64,000 bases of DNA, from assembly GCF_035818475.1 (NCBI RefSeq), contig NZ_JAYMGV010000001.1, forward strand, positions 2,046,001 through 2,110,000. Reading direction: 5' to 3'. The position numbers were made by a program, and so were the translations under genes. Below, piece after piece: positions 53,601 to 61,103 of the stretch. Numbering within the stretch: the first letter of the stretch is position 1; the number at the start of each line of letters is the position of its first letter. The DNA is from Cognatitamlana sp035818475. GTDB taxonomy: Bacteria > Bacteroidota > Bacteroidia > Flavobacteriales > Flavobacteriaceae. The notes below the pieces were generated by a model that had not been told where the DNA came from, made no database searches, and worked only from the letters and a program-made list of their open reading frames with translations.

Positions 53601-53809
53601 GCTATAACCTGCCAACCCGGGTGATAGAGAAATTAAAACTGAAAAAGGTAAGATTTAATGTTACCGGGCAAAACCTGGCTACCTGGTCAGACTATTCCGG
53701 GCTTGATCCGGATGTTTCAACACGAACAAGTGCATTAACTCCTAATTTAGATTACTCTGCTTATCCACAAAGTGTTACTGTTTCTGCAGGGGTAGATATC
53801 TTATTTTAA
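50630..53809 (+). CDS. SusC/RagA-family TonB-linked outer membrane transporter
   Basis: 1059 residues. Signal peptide (1-21), a carboxypeptidase-like regulatory domain (ITGVVTDKEGIPLPGATVLVKG), the TonB box region (EQVVIVGYNEVKKKDLTGSV), a plug domain (GGNSITGSNSPLYVVDGIP, SATAIYGSRGANGVILITTKGG), and a 22-strand barrel ending SVTVSAGVDILF with the terminal Phe. SusC forms the pore under the SusD lid and imports oligosaccharides using energy from TonB. Partner SusD follows 17 nt downstream. Confidence 0.97.
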   Translation: MKKILLIVLLLGFMPLVAFAQRDITGVVTDKEGIPLPGATVLVKGQAKGATTDFDGVYTLTAVKATDVLVYKYLGYTTKEIQVNENTTINVILESKNEELEQVVIVGYNEVKKKDLTGSVGQLKPSEIQVAPVSNFDQALAGRVTGVQVSSTDGTPGSVLQIVIRGGNSITGSNSPLYVVDGIPTEGFDAGSISTDDIESFDILKDASATAIYGSRGANGVILITTKGGRTDGKTEVRASASTAVQWIANRFDVLNPYEYVKWVQTVALTSDGYTRGVLTNRFNNSYVDPELYRHVEGTDWQDEIFRESHMTRYNFALSGGTKATNIYLSGEVLEQDGTLINTGFKKLSGNLRVRHRINDKTRIDTYLRYNTTKRTGLIVRGSSTTSIIRDAIRFRPVEPIISDGLPIGGVDPSNPNFLRNFNPVSSLNNTDRRNVAEVVRGSLSLFHKITPKLELKLNGSFQITNQQFSTFYGANTYQGRHTTNGINGSIYTQRIGYYTSSNTLTYRNTIKDHRFSLLGGAELQKRVFDGNGFRSIDIPFDLFGIDNLDIGTPVDPDTDTSANSLVSFFGRFDYAFKNKYLFTASIRADGSSKFNKDNRWGYFPSFSAGWIFSDEDFVKSLGVFSFGKIRAGWGETGNNRINDFAALSQLVVGKAYSYPFGQGENISLGAFQSNLGLSDLRWETTKQTDIGLDLGFLGQKVQLTADYYHKKTTDLLLNADFALSTGFSTVQRNVGAIENKGFELSLSTKNINKDNFSWTSNFNISFNRNKVLKLNGASPFIKSSVNFESTVAGTERIYITEVGSPVGLLYGLEFDGLYQLEDFNFDSETGGYILKEGIPSGGTGGASGPGSVKFVDQLTVDTDGDGIPDAGDGLINSEDRVVIGNPHPKHYGGFTNIFNIGNFDIQAHLQWSYDFDVLNGNRAVLEVPRSRDTFNGLRGLTNAWTKYNTDTTINTPLFNGNPAGPAQGNRIDNRYVEDGSYLKLRTVSIGYNLPTRVIEKLKLKKVRFNVTGQNLATWSDYSGLDPDVSTRTSALTPNLDYSAYPQSVTVSAGVDILF

Positions 53810-53826
53810 AATATAAAAAAAGTATT

Positions 53827-55542
53827 ATGAAAAAAATCAATATAAAATATATAGCTTTAGTCATATGTTTAAGTGTATTCACCACAAACTGTAATGATTT
53901 TATAGAGGAAACACCGGAATCTGTATTTAGTGTAGGTGAATTTTACTCAAATGCTCAAGAAGCCAAATTTGCTTTAGCTGGGATTTATTCACGTTTTGCA
54001 GGCGGTAGTATGTATGGTAGAGATTACTTGACCAGATTGAGTACAGGTGCAGATGAGATTTATTACAATCAAAGATTTAATAGCAATTGGACCATATCTA
54101 CACTTACACATACTGAAGCAGATTCCAGGGTTCATAATTTTTGGCTGAATATGTACAGAGGCATTAATTTAGCCAATTTATTTGAGGCAAATCTTAAGCA
54201 GAGTGCGTTTTCAGAAATACAGGCAAACCAGTTTCTCGCCGAGAGTAGGTTTTTAAGAGCTTTTGCCTATTTTCATTTAGTGAGTTGGTTTGAAGAGGTC
54301 CCTTTAAGGCTTGAACCTACAAACACATTTGAAGACAATCATGTTGCACCGGCATCTCTTGAGCAGGTGTATGAGCAAATAATAAGTGATTTTAAATTTG
54401 CCGCACAACATTTACCCCACCTTACAGATACTAATTATGAGTTGGGAAGAGCACATAAAATGTCTGCAGAAGGATTATTGGCAAGAGTGTATTTAAAAAT
54501 GGCAGGTTACCCTTTAAAGGACACCTCAAAATATCAATTAGCAAAAGATCAATGTGAAATTGTTATGAATGATGGTAACCATGGTTTAACTACCGGAGGA
54601 AATGATCCTTTAGGTGATAATGGCTACAGAAACCACTTTTTAAGTTACATTCAAAACAGGTTTGACACCAGAGAATCCTTATTTGAAATTGTATTTTCAA
54701 GTTTAAGAGAGGAAGATTTTGTAGAAGTAGGAGGAAGAGTTGGAGTTGACCATGGACCGTCACATAAAACTCTTGGTGGTGTAGACTTATCGCCATTTGC
54801 CTTTATGAGCATTACACCCATGCTGATTGATTTATATGACGACAACGACCTTAGAAAAGCATGGAATATCCCCGAATTTTATTTTGTCCGACGTAGTGGT
54901 TCCAGCGCCGGAAATATAAGAAAGCCTAATGTGCTAACTGTATCTAATAACCCCGGTAAGTTTAGACGATGGGAGCCTGCTAATTACGCCGATCTTAACG
55001 TTAACCCAAGTGCAAGTGACCCGGATGAGGAAATAGTTTACTTGGAAACAGCAGAACCGGACAGGAATATTTCATCAATTAATTACCCTATTCTTAGATA
55101 TAGTGATATACTATTAATGTATGCTGAGGCTGATTTAGAGATTAATGGCACGCCAACAGCTGAAGCTATAGCGGCTTTAAATCAGGTTCGTAACAGGGCC
55201 GGGTTAATAAATATACAAGATGCTAACCCAACAATAGTTTCAAACAAGCAATTCTTCTTTAATGAGCTTGTAGATGAACGCTCAAGAGAATTGTGTTTTG
55301 AATCTTTACGTAAAATGGATTTAATCAGATGGGAATTATTTGATGACAAAATATCAGAGTTAGTCGATGTTGTTAGAGGGCATCCGGAATATAATGATAA
55401 TCCGGCTTCTTCAGGGAATGATCTACATGAAAGTTTTATTAAGGCAGGTAAAAATTTTATACCCGGAAAGCACTTATCATTACCCTATCCATTACAAGAA
55501 ACACTAATTAATGATGAACTTAATCAGAAACCAAATTGGTAG
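53827..55542 (+). CDS. SusD/RagB-family outer membrane lipoprotein
   Basis: 571 residues. Lipoprotein signal ending TTNC (Cys near residue 22). N-terminal FIEETPESVFSVGEFYSNAQEA, then the TPR-like helical core with LAESRFLRAFAYFHLVSWF, AEGLLARVYLKMAGYP, and the C-terminal pattern YPILRYSDILLMYAEADLE, ALNQVRNRAGL, ELVDERSRELCFESLRKMDLIRW. SusD caps SusC and binds the glycan. The gene is followed by a terminator that separates it from the enzyme genes. Confidence 0.97.
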   Translation: MKKINIKYIALVICLSVFTTNCNDFIEETPESVFSVGEFYSNAQEAKFALAGIYSRFAGGSMYGRDYLTRLSTGADEIYYNQRFNSNWTISTLTHTEADSRVHNFWLNMYRGINLANLFEANLKQSAFSEIQANQFLAESRFLRAFAYFHLVSWFEEVPLRLEPTNTFEDNHVAPASLEQVYEQIISDFKFAAQHLPHLTDTNYELGRAHKMSAEGLLARVYLKMAGYPLKDTSKYQLAKDQCEIVMNDGNHGLTTGGNDPLGDNGYRNHFLSYIQNRFDTRESLFEIVFSSLREEDFVEVGGRVGVDHGPSHKTLGGVDLSPFAFMSITPMLIDLYDDNDLRKAWNIPEFYFVRRSGSSAGNIRKPNVLTVSNNPGKFRRWEPANYADLNVNPSASDPDEEIVYLETAEPDRNISSINYPILRYSDILLMYAEADLEINGTPTAEAIAALNQVRNRAGLINIQDANPTIVSNKQFFFNELVDERSRELCFESLRKMDLIRWELFDDKISELVDVVRGHPEYNDNPASSGNDLHESFIKAGKNFIPGKHLSLPYPLQETLINDELNQKPNW

Positions 55543-55563
55543 TAGATTAATAGCTTAATCATG

Positions 55564-55602
55564 AAAACCATTTTAAGTAGTTATTTAAAATGGTTTTTTT
55601 TT
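55564..55602 (+). terminator. Intrinsic terminator after susD
   Basis: Perfect 13-bp stem AAAACCATTTTAA (55564-55576) with TTAAAATGGTTTT (55585-55597) and a long T run, 21 bp after the susD stop. Confidence 0.9.
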
Positions 55603-55866
55603 GCGCTAATTTATGTAATAAGCTAAAGCCCCTTTTATAAGTTTTTATTCAATTTCATATAAAAGGTCAACTATTACCTTAAAAATGAACGATAAGCCCC
55701 GTTAGTTTTCTATTGATACGTATAATCTTTGTATCAGAAATAAAAGTATGTAAGACAGTATTGTGAAGCCTAAATCATAAAGGAAGTATTCAAATAATTA
55801 AGACAGACGGACTACATACCGGAGAAAAGTATAATAAATATCCATTTGGGAAGTATTAGATTAATA
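55603..55866. promoter_or_regulatory. Likely promoter region of the enzyme genes
   Basis: Follows the susD terminator, so a new promoter is expected. It holds an inverted repeat CCTTTTATA (55631-55639) with TATAAAAGG (55658-55666), and TAATCTTTG near 55727, an imperfect -7 match. No gene seen. Confidence 0.4.
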
Positions 55867-58530
55867 ATGGTATTGAAAAGAAAAGATAACAAGAGTAGCT
55901 ATATTTTAAGAGTCATAACTATATTTTTAATGTTAGTTGGTGTTGCAGTGTTTTGGTGTTGCAAATTTACTCCGGATGACAGCTCATTTTTTAAAAGCAA
56001 TTTTATAGGGATACAACCAAGAACGTGGGTTGGACAGGAATATTGGGCTAACCCAATGCAGGACTGGAGACTTGCGCATGACCGGTTAGAATGCCTTGTT
56101 AGTGCTAAAAACAGAAATATTCACTTGCTAACCAGACAATTAAATGAGCGTAAGGGAGAGTTGGATATGAAAGTTAGGTTAGGGTTTTTTAATCAGGACA
56201 TTTCAGAAGAAAATGAAAACTGGGCAGGTTTTAGTATTGGGGCGGCAGGAGAGTTTAATGATTATAGGGACAATGCCATTTTTGGTAAAGGAATCAATAT
56301 AGGAGTTTGTACTAATGGTGCTTTGTTTATTGGTGAACCAAGCCCCAATAATATCAATAAAGACATTATAAAGGCTTTAAAGGGAGGAATAGATTTAAGG
56401 GTTTCAGTAGCTTTTGATGAAAAAAAAGCATGTTATACATTAGATTTCTCTGTTCATGATATAGAAACAGGTAAAACTATAGGACACATTGCTAAAAATG
56501 ACATAGCTCCTGAACTACTGGTAGGAGATCTGGTTTTAGTAAGTAATTTTAATAATGATAAGGTAAATTATTCTAAAAGTGTATGGTTTAAAGATTGGGA
56601 GCTTAGCGGAACAAAGCTTTCAAAGCATGACGACCGGGCTTTTGGGCCGATTTTATTTTCACAATATACATTAAGCCGTAAGACTTTAAAGCTTACAGCA
56701 CAAATGGCCCCTATTGATACTAAAAATAAAAAAGTAGACTTACAGATAAAGGAAGCTAATATATGGAGAACCGTTGGCTCATCATTTATAGACCCGTTAG
56801 CACGTACAGCTAACTTTAAACTCCGGGATTGGGATGATACAAAGACATTGCCTTATAGATTAGTGTATCGTTTGGAAATAGCCAATGGAAAGGCCAAAGA
56901 TTGTTATTGGGAAGGTGTATTTCGTAAAAACCCAAAAGAAAAACAAGACATTGTAATTGCCGGTTTTACAGGGAATAATGATTTGGGATTTCCAAATAAT
57001 GATATTGTCGAGCAGGTAGCTTATCATAATCCGGATGTGTTATTCTTTTCAGGGGACCAAATTTATGAGCCTGTAGGAGGGTATGGTATTGTTAGAGAAC
57101 CTTTAGAATTAGCAACCCTGGATTATTTAAGAAAATGGTATATGTTCGGTTGGGCGTATCGCGATTTATTAAAAGACAGGCCCACCGTTACTATTATAGA
57201 TGACCATGATGTATACATGGGAAATATTTGGGGCGAAAATGGTAAAGCTTCAATAAAGAGCGGAACAAAAACAGAAATACAGGATAGTGGCGGGTATCAA
57301 ATGAATCCGGTTTGGGTAAATATGGTAGAGAAAACCCAAACAAGCCATTTACCGGATCCTTATGATCCAACGCCAATACAGCAAAATATAGGCGTGTATT
57401 ATACGCAAATGAACTATGGAGGTATTAGTTATGCCATAATAGAAGATAGAAAATTTAAATCTGCACCAAAAGGATTATTACCTGAGGCAGAAATTATAAA
57501 CGGCTGGCCCCAGAATAAAACCTTTGATATTATCAATAAAGCTAGTGTGTCATCAGCTAAATTATTGGGGGACCGTCAACTTAAATTTTTGAATGATTGG
57601 TCTTCAGATTGGAGTTATGATTCAGAAATGAAGGTGTTATTATCACAAACCATATTTGCCAATGTGGCTACTTTACCAAAAGAAGCTATGACAGATGCGG
57701 TGGTGCCAAAACTAAGAATCTTAAATGAAGGGGAGTACCCTGAACATGATTTTCCTGTAACAGATATGGATTCAAATGGTTGGCCACAAGCTGGAAGGAA
57801 TCATGCTATAAAGGCTATTAGAAAAGGATTTGCGTTTCATTTAGCCGGCGATCAACATTTAGGAAGTGTTATACAATATGGTGTGGATGAGTTTGGAGAT
57901 GCGGGTTATGCCTTTTGTGTACCGTCTATTTCTAATTTTTGGCCCAGAAGATGGTATCCATTTGAAGGCGGTGCCAATAGAAAAGAAAATACACCAAAAT
58001 ATACAGGAGACTTTAAAGATGGTTTTGGAAACAAAATTACCGTTGAAGCTATTTCAAATCCGTTGTTTACTAATAAAAAACCTTCAAAATTGTATGATAG
58101 AGCGGCCGGATATGGTATTGTACGTTTTAATAAAAACTCCAGGGATATTACCTTAGAATGTTGGCCACGTGGTGCTGAACCCCAAAACGGAGATACTAAA
58201 CAATATAAAGGTTGGCCCGTTACCATAAATCAATTGGATAATTTTGGTACTAATTTTAAGTGGTCTTTGCCAAAAATTGAAGTAACAGGAATAACAAAAC
58301 CTGTCATTCAGATTGTAGAAGAAGAAAATAATGACATACTATATACCATTAGAAGTTTAGATACAAGCTTTATTCCAAAAGTTCCTGTAAAGGGTAATTA
58401 TACAGTTAAGGTTATTGATTCTCACAATAATGTTTTACTAAAGAAGCATGTTAAACCTACAAATGAAGAAACATCAATCTTGTTTGATTTTAAAAAAAAA
58501 TTGAATAATAAAAAAAGAAGAAAACTATGA
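55867..58530 (+). CDS. PhoD-like phosphatase/phosphodiesterase family protein
   Basis: 887 residues from the ATG at 55867 (a TTG lies seven codons before). A membrane or lipoprotein-type anchor (FLMLVGVAVFWCC) is followed by a beta-rich N-terminal half (about residues 40-350), a possible concanavalin-like domain. The metallophosphatase domain follows, with VIAGFTGNND, FFSGDQIYE, VTIIDDHDVYMGNIWG, VLLSQTIFANVA and FHLAGDQHLGSVIQYG, which provide Asp and His metal ligands. It is annotated by family as alkaline phosphatase D, but in a polysaccharide locus it may remove phosphate or another ester from glycans. Substrate not known. It overlaps the next gene by 4 nt. Confidence 0.85.
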   Translation: MVLKRKDNKSSYILRVITIFLMLVGVAVFWCCKFTPDDSSFFKSNFIGIQPRTWVGQEYWANPMQDWRLAHDRLECLVSAKNRNIHLLTRQLNERKGELDMKVRLGFFNQDISEENENWAGFSIGAAGEFNDYRDNAIFGKGINIGVCTNGALFIGEPSPNNINKDIIKALKGGIDLRVSVAFDEKKACYTLDFSVHDIETGKTIGHIAKNDIAPELLVGDLVLVSNFNNDKVNYSKSVWFKDWELSGTKLSKHDDRAFGPILFSQYTLSRKTLKLTAQMAPIDTKNKKVDLQIKEANIWRTVGSSFIDPLARTANFKLRDWDDTKTLPYRLVYRLEIANGKAKDCYWEGVFRKNPKEKQDIVIAGFTGNNDLGFPNNDIVEQVAYHNPDVLFFSGDQIYEPVGGYGIVREPLELATLDYLRKWYMFGWAYRDLLKDRPTVTIIDDHDVYMGNIWGENGKASIKSGTKTEIQDSGGYQMNPVWVNMVEKTQTSHLPDPYDPTPIQQNIGVYYTQMNYGGISYAIIEDRKFKSAPKGLLPEAEIINGWPQNKTFDIINKASVSSAKLLGDRQLKFLNDWSSDWSYDSEMKVLLSQTIFANVATLPKEAMTDAVVPKLRILNEGEYPEHDFPVTDMDSNGWPQAGRNHAIKAIRKGFAFHLAGDQHLGSVIQYGVDEFGDAGYAFCVPSISNFWPRRWYPFEGGANRKENTPKYTGDFKDGFGNKITVEAISNPLFTNKKPSKLYDRAAGYGIVRFNKNSRDITLECWPRGAEPQNGDTKQYKGWPVTINQLDNFGTNFKWSLPKIEVTGITKPVIQIVEEENNDILYTIRSLDTSFIPKVPVKGNYTVKVIDSHNNVLLKKHVKPTNEETSILFDFKKKLNNKKRRKL

Positions 58531-61091
58531 AAAATTCAAGACTTCTAAAGACAGATTGCAATAGTATGATTAGAATATCTGTCTTTTTTTTGTGCATGTC
58601 GTTAACAACTTTTGCTCAAAGTAATCCCAGTGCGTTGTTTCAGGAATGGGTAGATGCTCAACAAAATAATACAGAACCAGTATTGCCCAATTTTAGTTTT
58701 GCAGGTTATCATCATGGAGAAGCGGCTTTACCAGATCCGTCACACACCATTTTTGATGTCACTGATTATGGTGCAGTTCCCAATGATAATATTTCAGATA
58801 AACAGGCATTTTTAGATGCTATAGCTGCTGCTGAAGCTAATGGATCCGGAATTGTGTTTTTTCCATCAGGTGAGTTTTTGATTAACGAATCCGGCACTGA
58901 TGATATTGACCAGATCATTCGAATTAGTAAAAGTAATATTGTAATTAAAGGAAGCGGATCAGGAGCTAATGGCACAACTCTTGTTCAAAATAGTTTTACT
59001 AATGCAACAGATCCTACTAAATTTTGGACTGCACCTTACCTTATTCAATTTAAACCCTCTAGTACAAGCAGAACCTTTTTAACCAATATTTCTGCAAATG
59101 CTACCAGGGAAACATTTTCAGTTCAAGTAAATAATGCTTCTAACATCTCTGTTGGAGATTGGGTACGTTTAAAGCTTTCTGACAATACCCCTGAATTAGT
59201 GGCTGAAGAATTTGCACCTTATGCTGTTAACAATTCATATACAACAATTATTAATGAAGTCAAAGTTCATGAAATTCATAAAGTAACAGCCGTTTCCGGC
59301 AATACAATTACTTTTAAGGAACCTATACACAGAAGTATTGACGTAGCATACAATTGGTTTTTAGAAACCATTCCGGTTATTGAAGAAGTGGGGATACAAG
59401 ATCTGAAATATAAAGGAGGGTTAATTCAAAATTTCACACATCACGGAAGTTGGCAAGAAGATTCCGGCTGGAGTGGTATTTTATTTAATCAGGTGGCAAA
59501 TGGTTGGATTTCAAATATAGAGTTTACACAAATGAGTAATGCAGCAAGTATAGGAACTTCGGCGTATTCCTCAGCTTTACAAAATAGATATGTGGGTAAC
59601 CCGGGCCATTCATTTATAAGTGTAAATAATTCAACGGGCTGTGTTATTGGTTTGAATAAAGATGAAAGCGCCGGTGTTTGGCATAATTGTGGCGTTAATG
59701 CACCCTCTATAGGCAACGTCATTTGGAGGAATGAATTTCCAACAACCGGAAATACGGGGTTAGAAATGCATGCTAATCAGCCAAGAGCAAACTTAATTGA
59801 TTTTTGTAAAGGGCGTTTAGGGGTAAACTATGGTGGTGCAGAAAGCAACCAACCCAATCATTTGAGACATTTGGTTATTTGGAATTTTGAGGGCACAGGG
59901 TATACAAATACAGGGTTTGAATTTTGGAGAAGTAATTTTACTTATGCAAAAGTTATCCCTCCTATTGTTTCCGGTTTAGTTGGATTTACATTATCAGGAG
60001 ACACAAGTCAGTATCAAGAGAATGAATCACCGGGACAACACGTAGATGAGACCTCCTTATATGAAGCCCAGCTTAAGTATAGATTAGGCGCTTTACCGGC
60101 TTGGATGAATAGTATTAATCCGGTAACAGCAGTTTCAATTCCAACAACATTGCAAGTGGAAGAAACCCAAACACGTAATTTAATAGCTACCATCACTCCT
60201 GCAGATGCTATAAACCAATTTGTTACATGGTCTTCAGATGATATAAATGTAGCCACTGTAAATGCCAATGGGGCGGTAACAGGGGTTTCTGAGGGCACAG
60301 CTACCATAACAGCTACTACAGAAGATGGTGGGTTTACCGCATCCAGCACAGTTACTGTACTTGCACAAGGAGCATCAATCCAGTATACGGAAACTTTTGA
60401 AAAAATGGGTTTAAGTGGCTGGGGTCAAGAGACTTATGTAGGGGATAATGGTTTTACATGGCATATAGAGGGTAAAGGAACCGGGGCAGGAACATCAACA
60501 CCAAATGGATATATTGATTCCACAAAGGAAATGTATATGCGTTCCGGTATAACAGGAGTACTTTCAAATACCATTCCCGGAGGTATAAGTTCATTTTCTG
60601 TGACTTGTAAAAACCTGTGGGAAGATGGTATTGAGCGTACCTTGGAATTACTTGTTAATGGTAATGTGATAGCCACAAAAAAAACCAGTAGTATTGCCAA
60701 TACCTATACTTTTGATGTCAATAATATTGATATTACTGGTGATGTCACCATTGGATTGAAGAATAATTCACCTACAGCTACTAATTTATCTATTGCAGTT
60801 GAAAATATTACATGGAACACGTTTTCAGGACAAACAGCATCGGTTGAAGATCAATTATTAAAAAGTAAAATAAAAGTTTACCCTAACCCATCCAATGGGG
60901 TTTTAAAAATTCGTACCTCTGATTCTAATATCCAATTAGAGAAAATGGAATTGTTAGATTTAACAGGACAGCTTATTTTGGAATCAAAAAACATAAATGA
61001 TCTAAACATAAAAGCCTTAAATTCTGGCATGTATTTGTTGAGGATAAGATCTGGAAAAGGAATTATAATAAAAAAAGTAATAAAAACTTAA
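58527..61091 (+). CDS. Secreted beta-helix protein (DUF4955 type) with Big_2 and T9SS domains
   Basis: 854 residues. Signal peptide near residues 15-31. Residues of about 70-530 resemble the pectate-lyase-like right-handed parallel beta-helix with FDVTDYGAVPNDNISDKQAFLDAI near the front, IVFFPSGEFLI, IVIKGSGSGANGTTLVQ, and a DUF4955-like end (EAQLKYRLGALPAWMNS). Residues of about 533-615 are a Big_2 Ig-like domain (VTWSSDDINVATVNANG), then a beta-rich, possibly carbohydrate-binding region, and a T9SS sorting domain (VYPNPSNGVLKIR) from about 781. It is thus secreted through type IX. Probably a lyase or hydrolase on the target polysaccharide; activity not proven. Overlaps the phosphatase gene by 4 nt. 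Confidence 0.82.
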   Translation: MKNSRLLKTDCNSMIRISVFFLCMSLTTFAQSNPSALFQEWVDAQQNNTEPVLPNFSFAGYHHGEAALPDPSHTIFDVTDYGAVPNDNISDKQAFLDAIAAAEANGSGIVFFPSGEFLINESGTDDIDQIIRISKSNIVIKGSGSGANGTTLVQNSFTNATDPTKFWTAPYLIQFKPSSTSRTFLTNISANATRETFSVQVNNASNISVGDWVRLKLSDNTPELVAEEFAPYAVNNSYTTIINEVKVHEIHKVTAVSGNTITFKEPIHRSIDVAYNWFLETIPVIEEVGIQDLKYKGGLIQNFTHHGSWQEDSGWSGILFNQVANGWISNIEFTQMSNAASIGTSAYSSALQNRYVGNPGHSFISVNNSTGCVIGLNKDESAGVWHNCGVNAPSIGNVIWRNEFPTTGNTGLEMHANQPRANLIDFCKGRLGVNYGGAESNQPNHLRHLVIWNFEGTGYTNTGFEFWRSNFTYAKVIPPIVSGLVGFTLSGDTSQYQENESPGQHVDETSLYEAQLKYRLGALPAWMNSINPVTAVSIPTTLQVEETQTRNLIATITPADAINQFVTWSSDDINVATVNANGAVTGVSEGTATITATTEDGGFTASSTVTVLAQGASIQYTETFEKMGLSGWGQETYVGDNGFTWHIEGKGTGAGTSTPNGYIDSTKEMYMRSGITGVLSNTIPGGISSFSVTCKNLWEDGIERTLELLVNGNVIATKKTSSIANTYTFDVNNIDITGDVTIGLKNNSPTATNLSIAVENITWNTFSGQTASVEDQLLKSKIKVYPNPSNGVLKIRTSDSNIQLEKMELLDLTGQLILESKNINDLNIKALNSGMYLLRIRSGKGIIIKKVIKT

Positions 61092-61103
61092 TAGCATTAT
61101 CTT

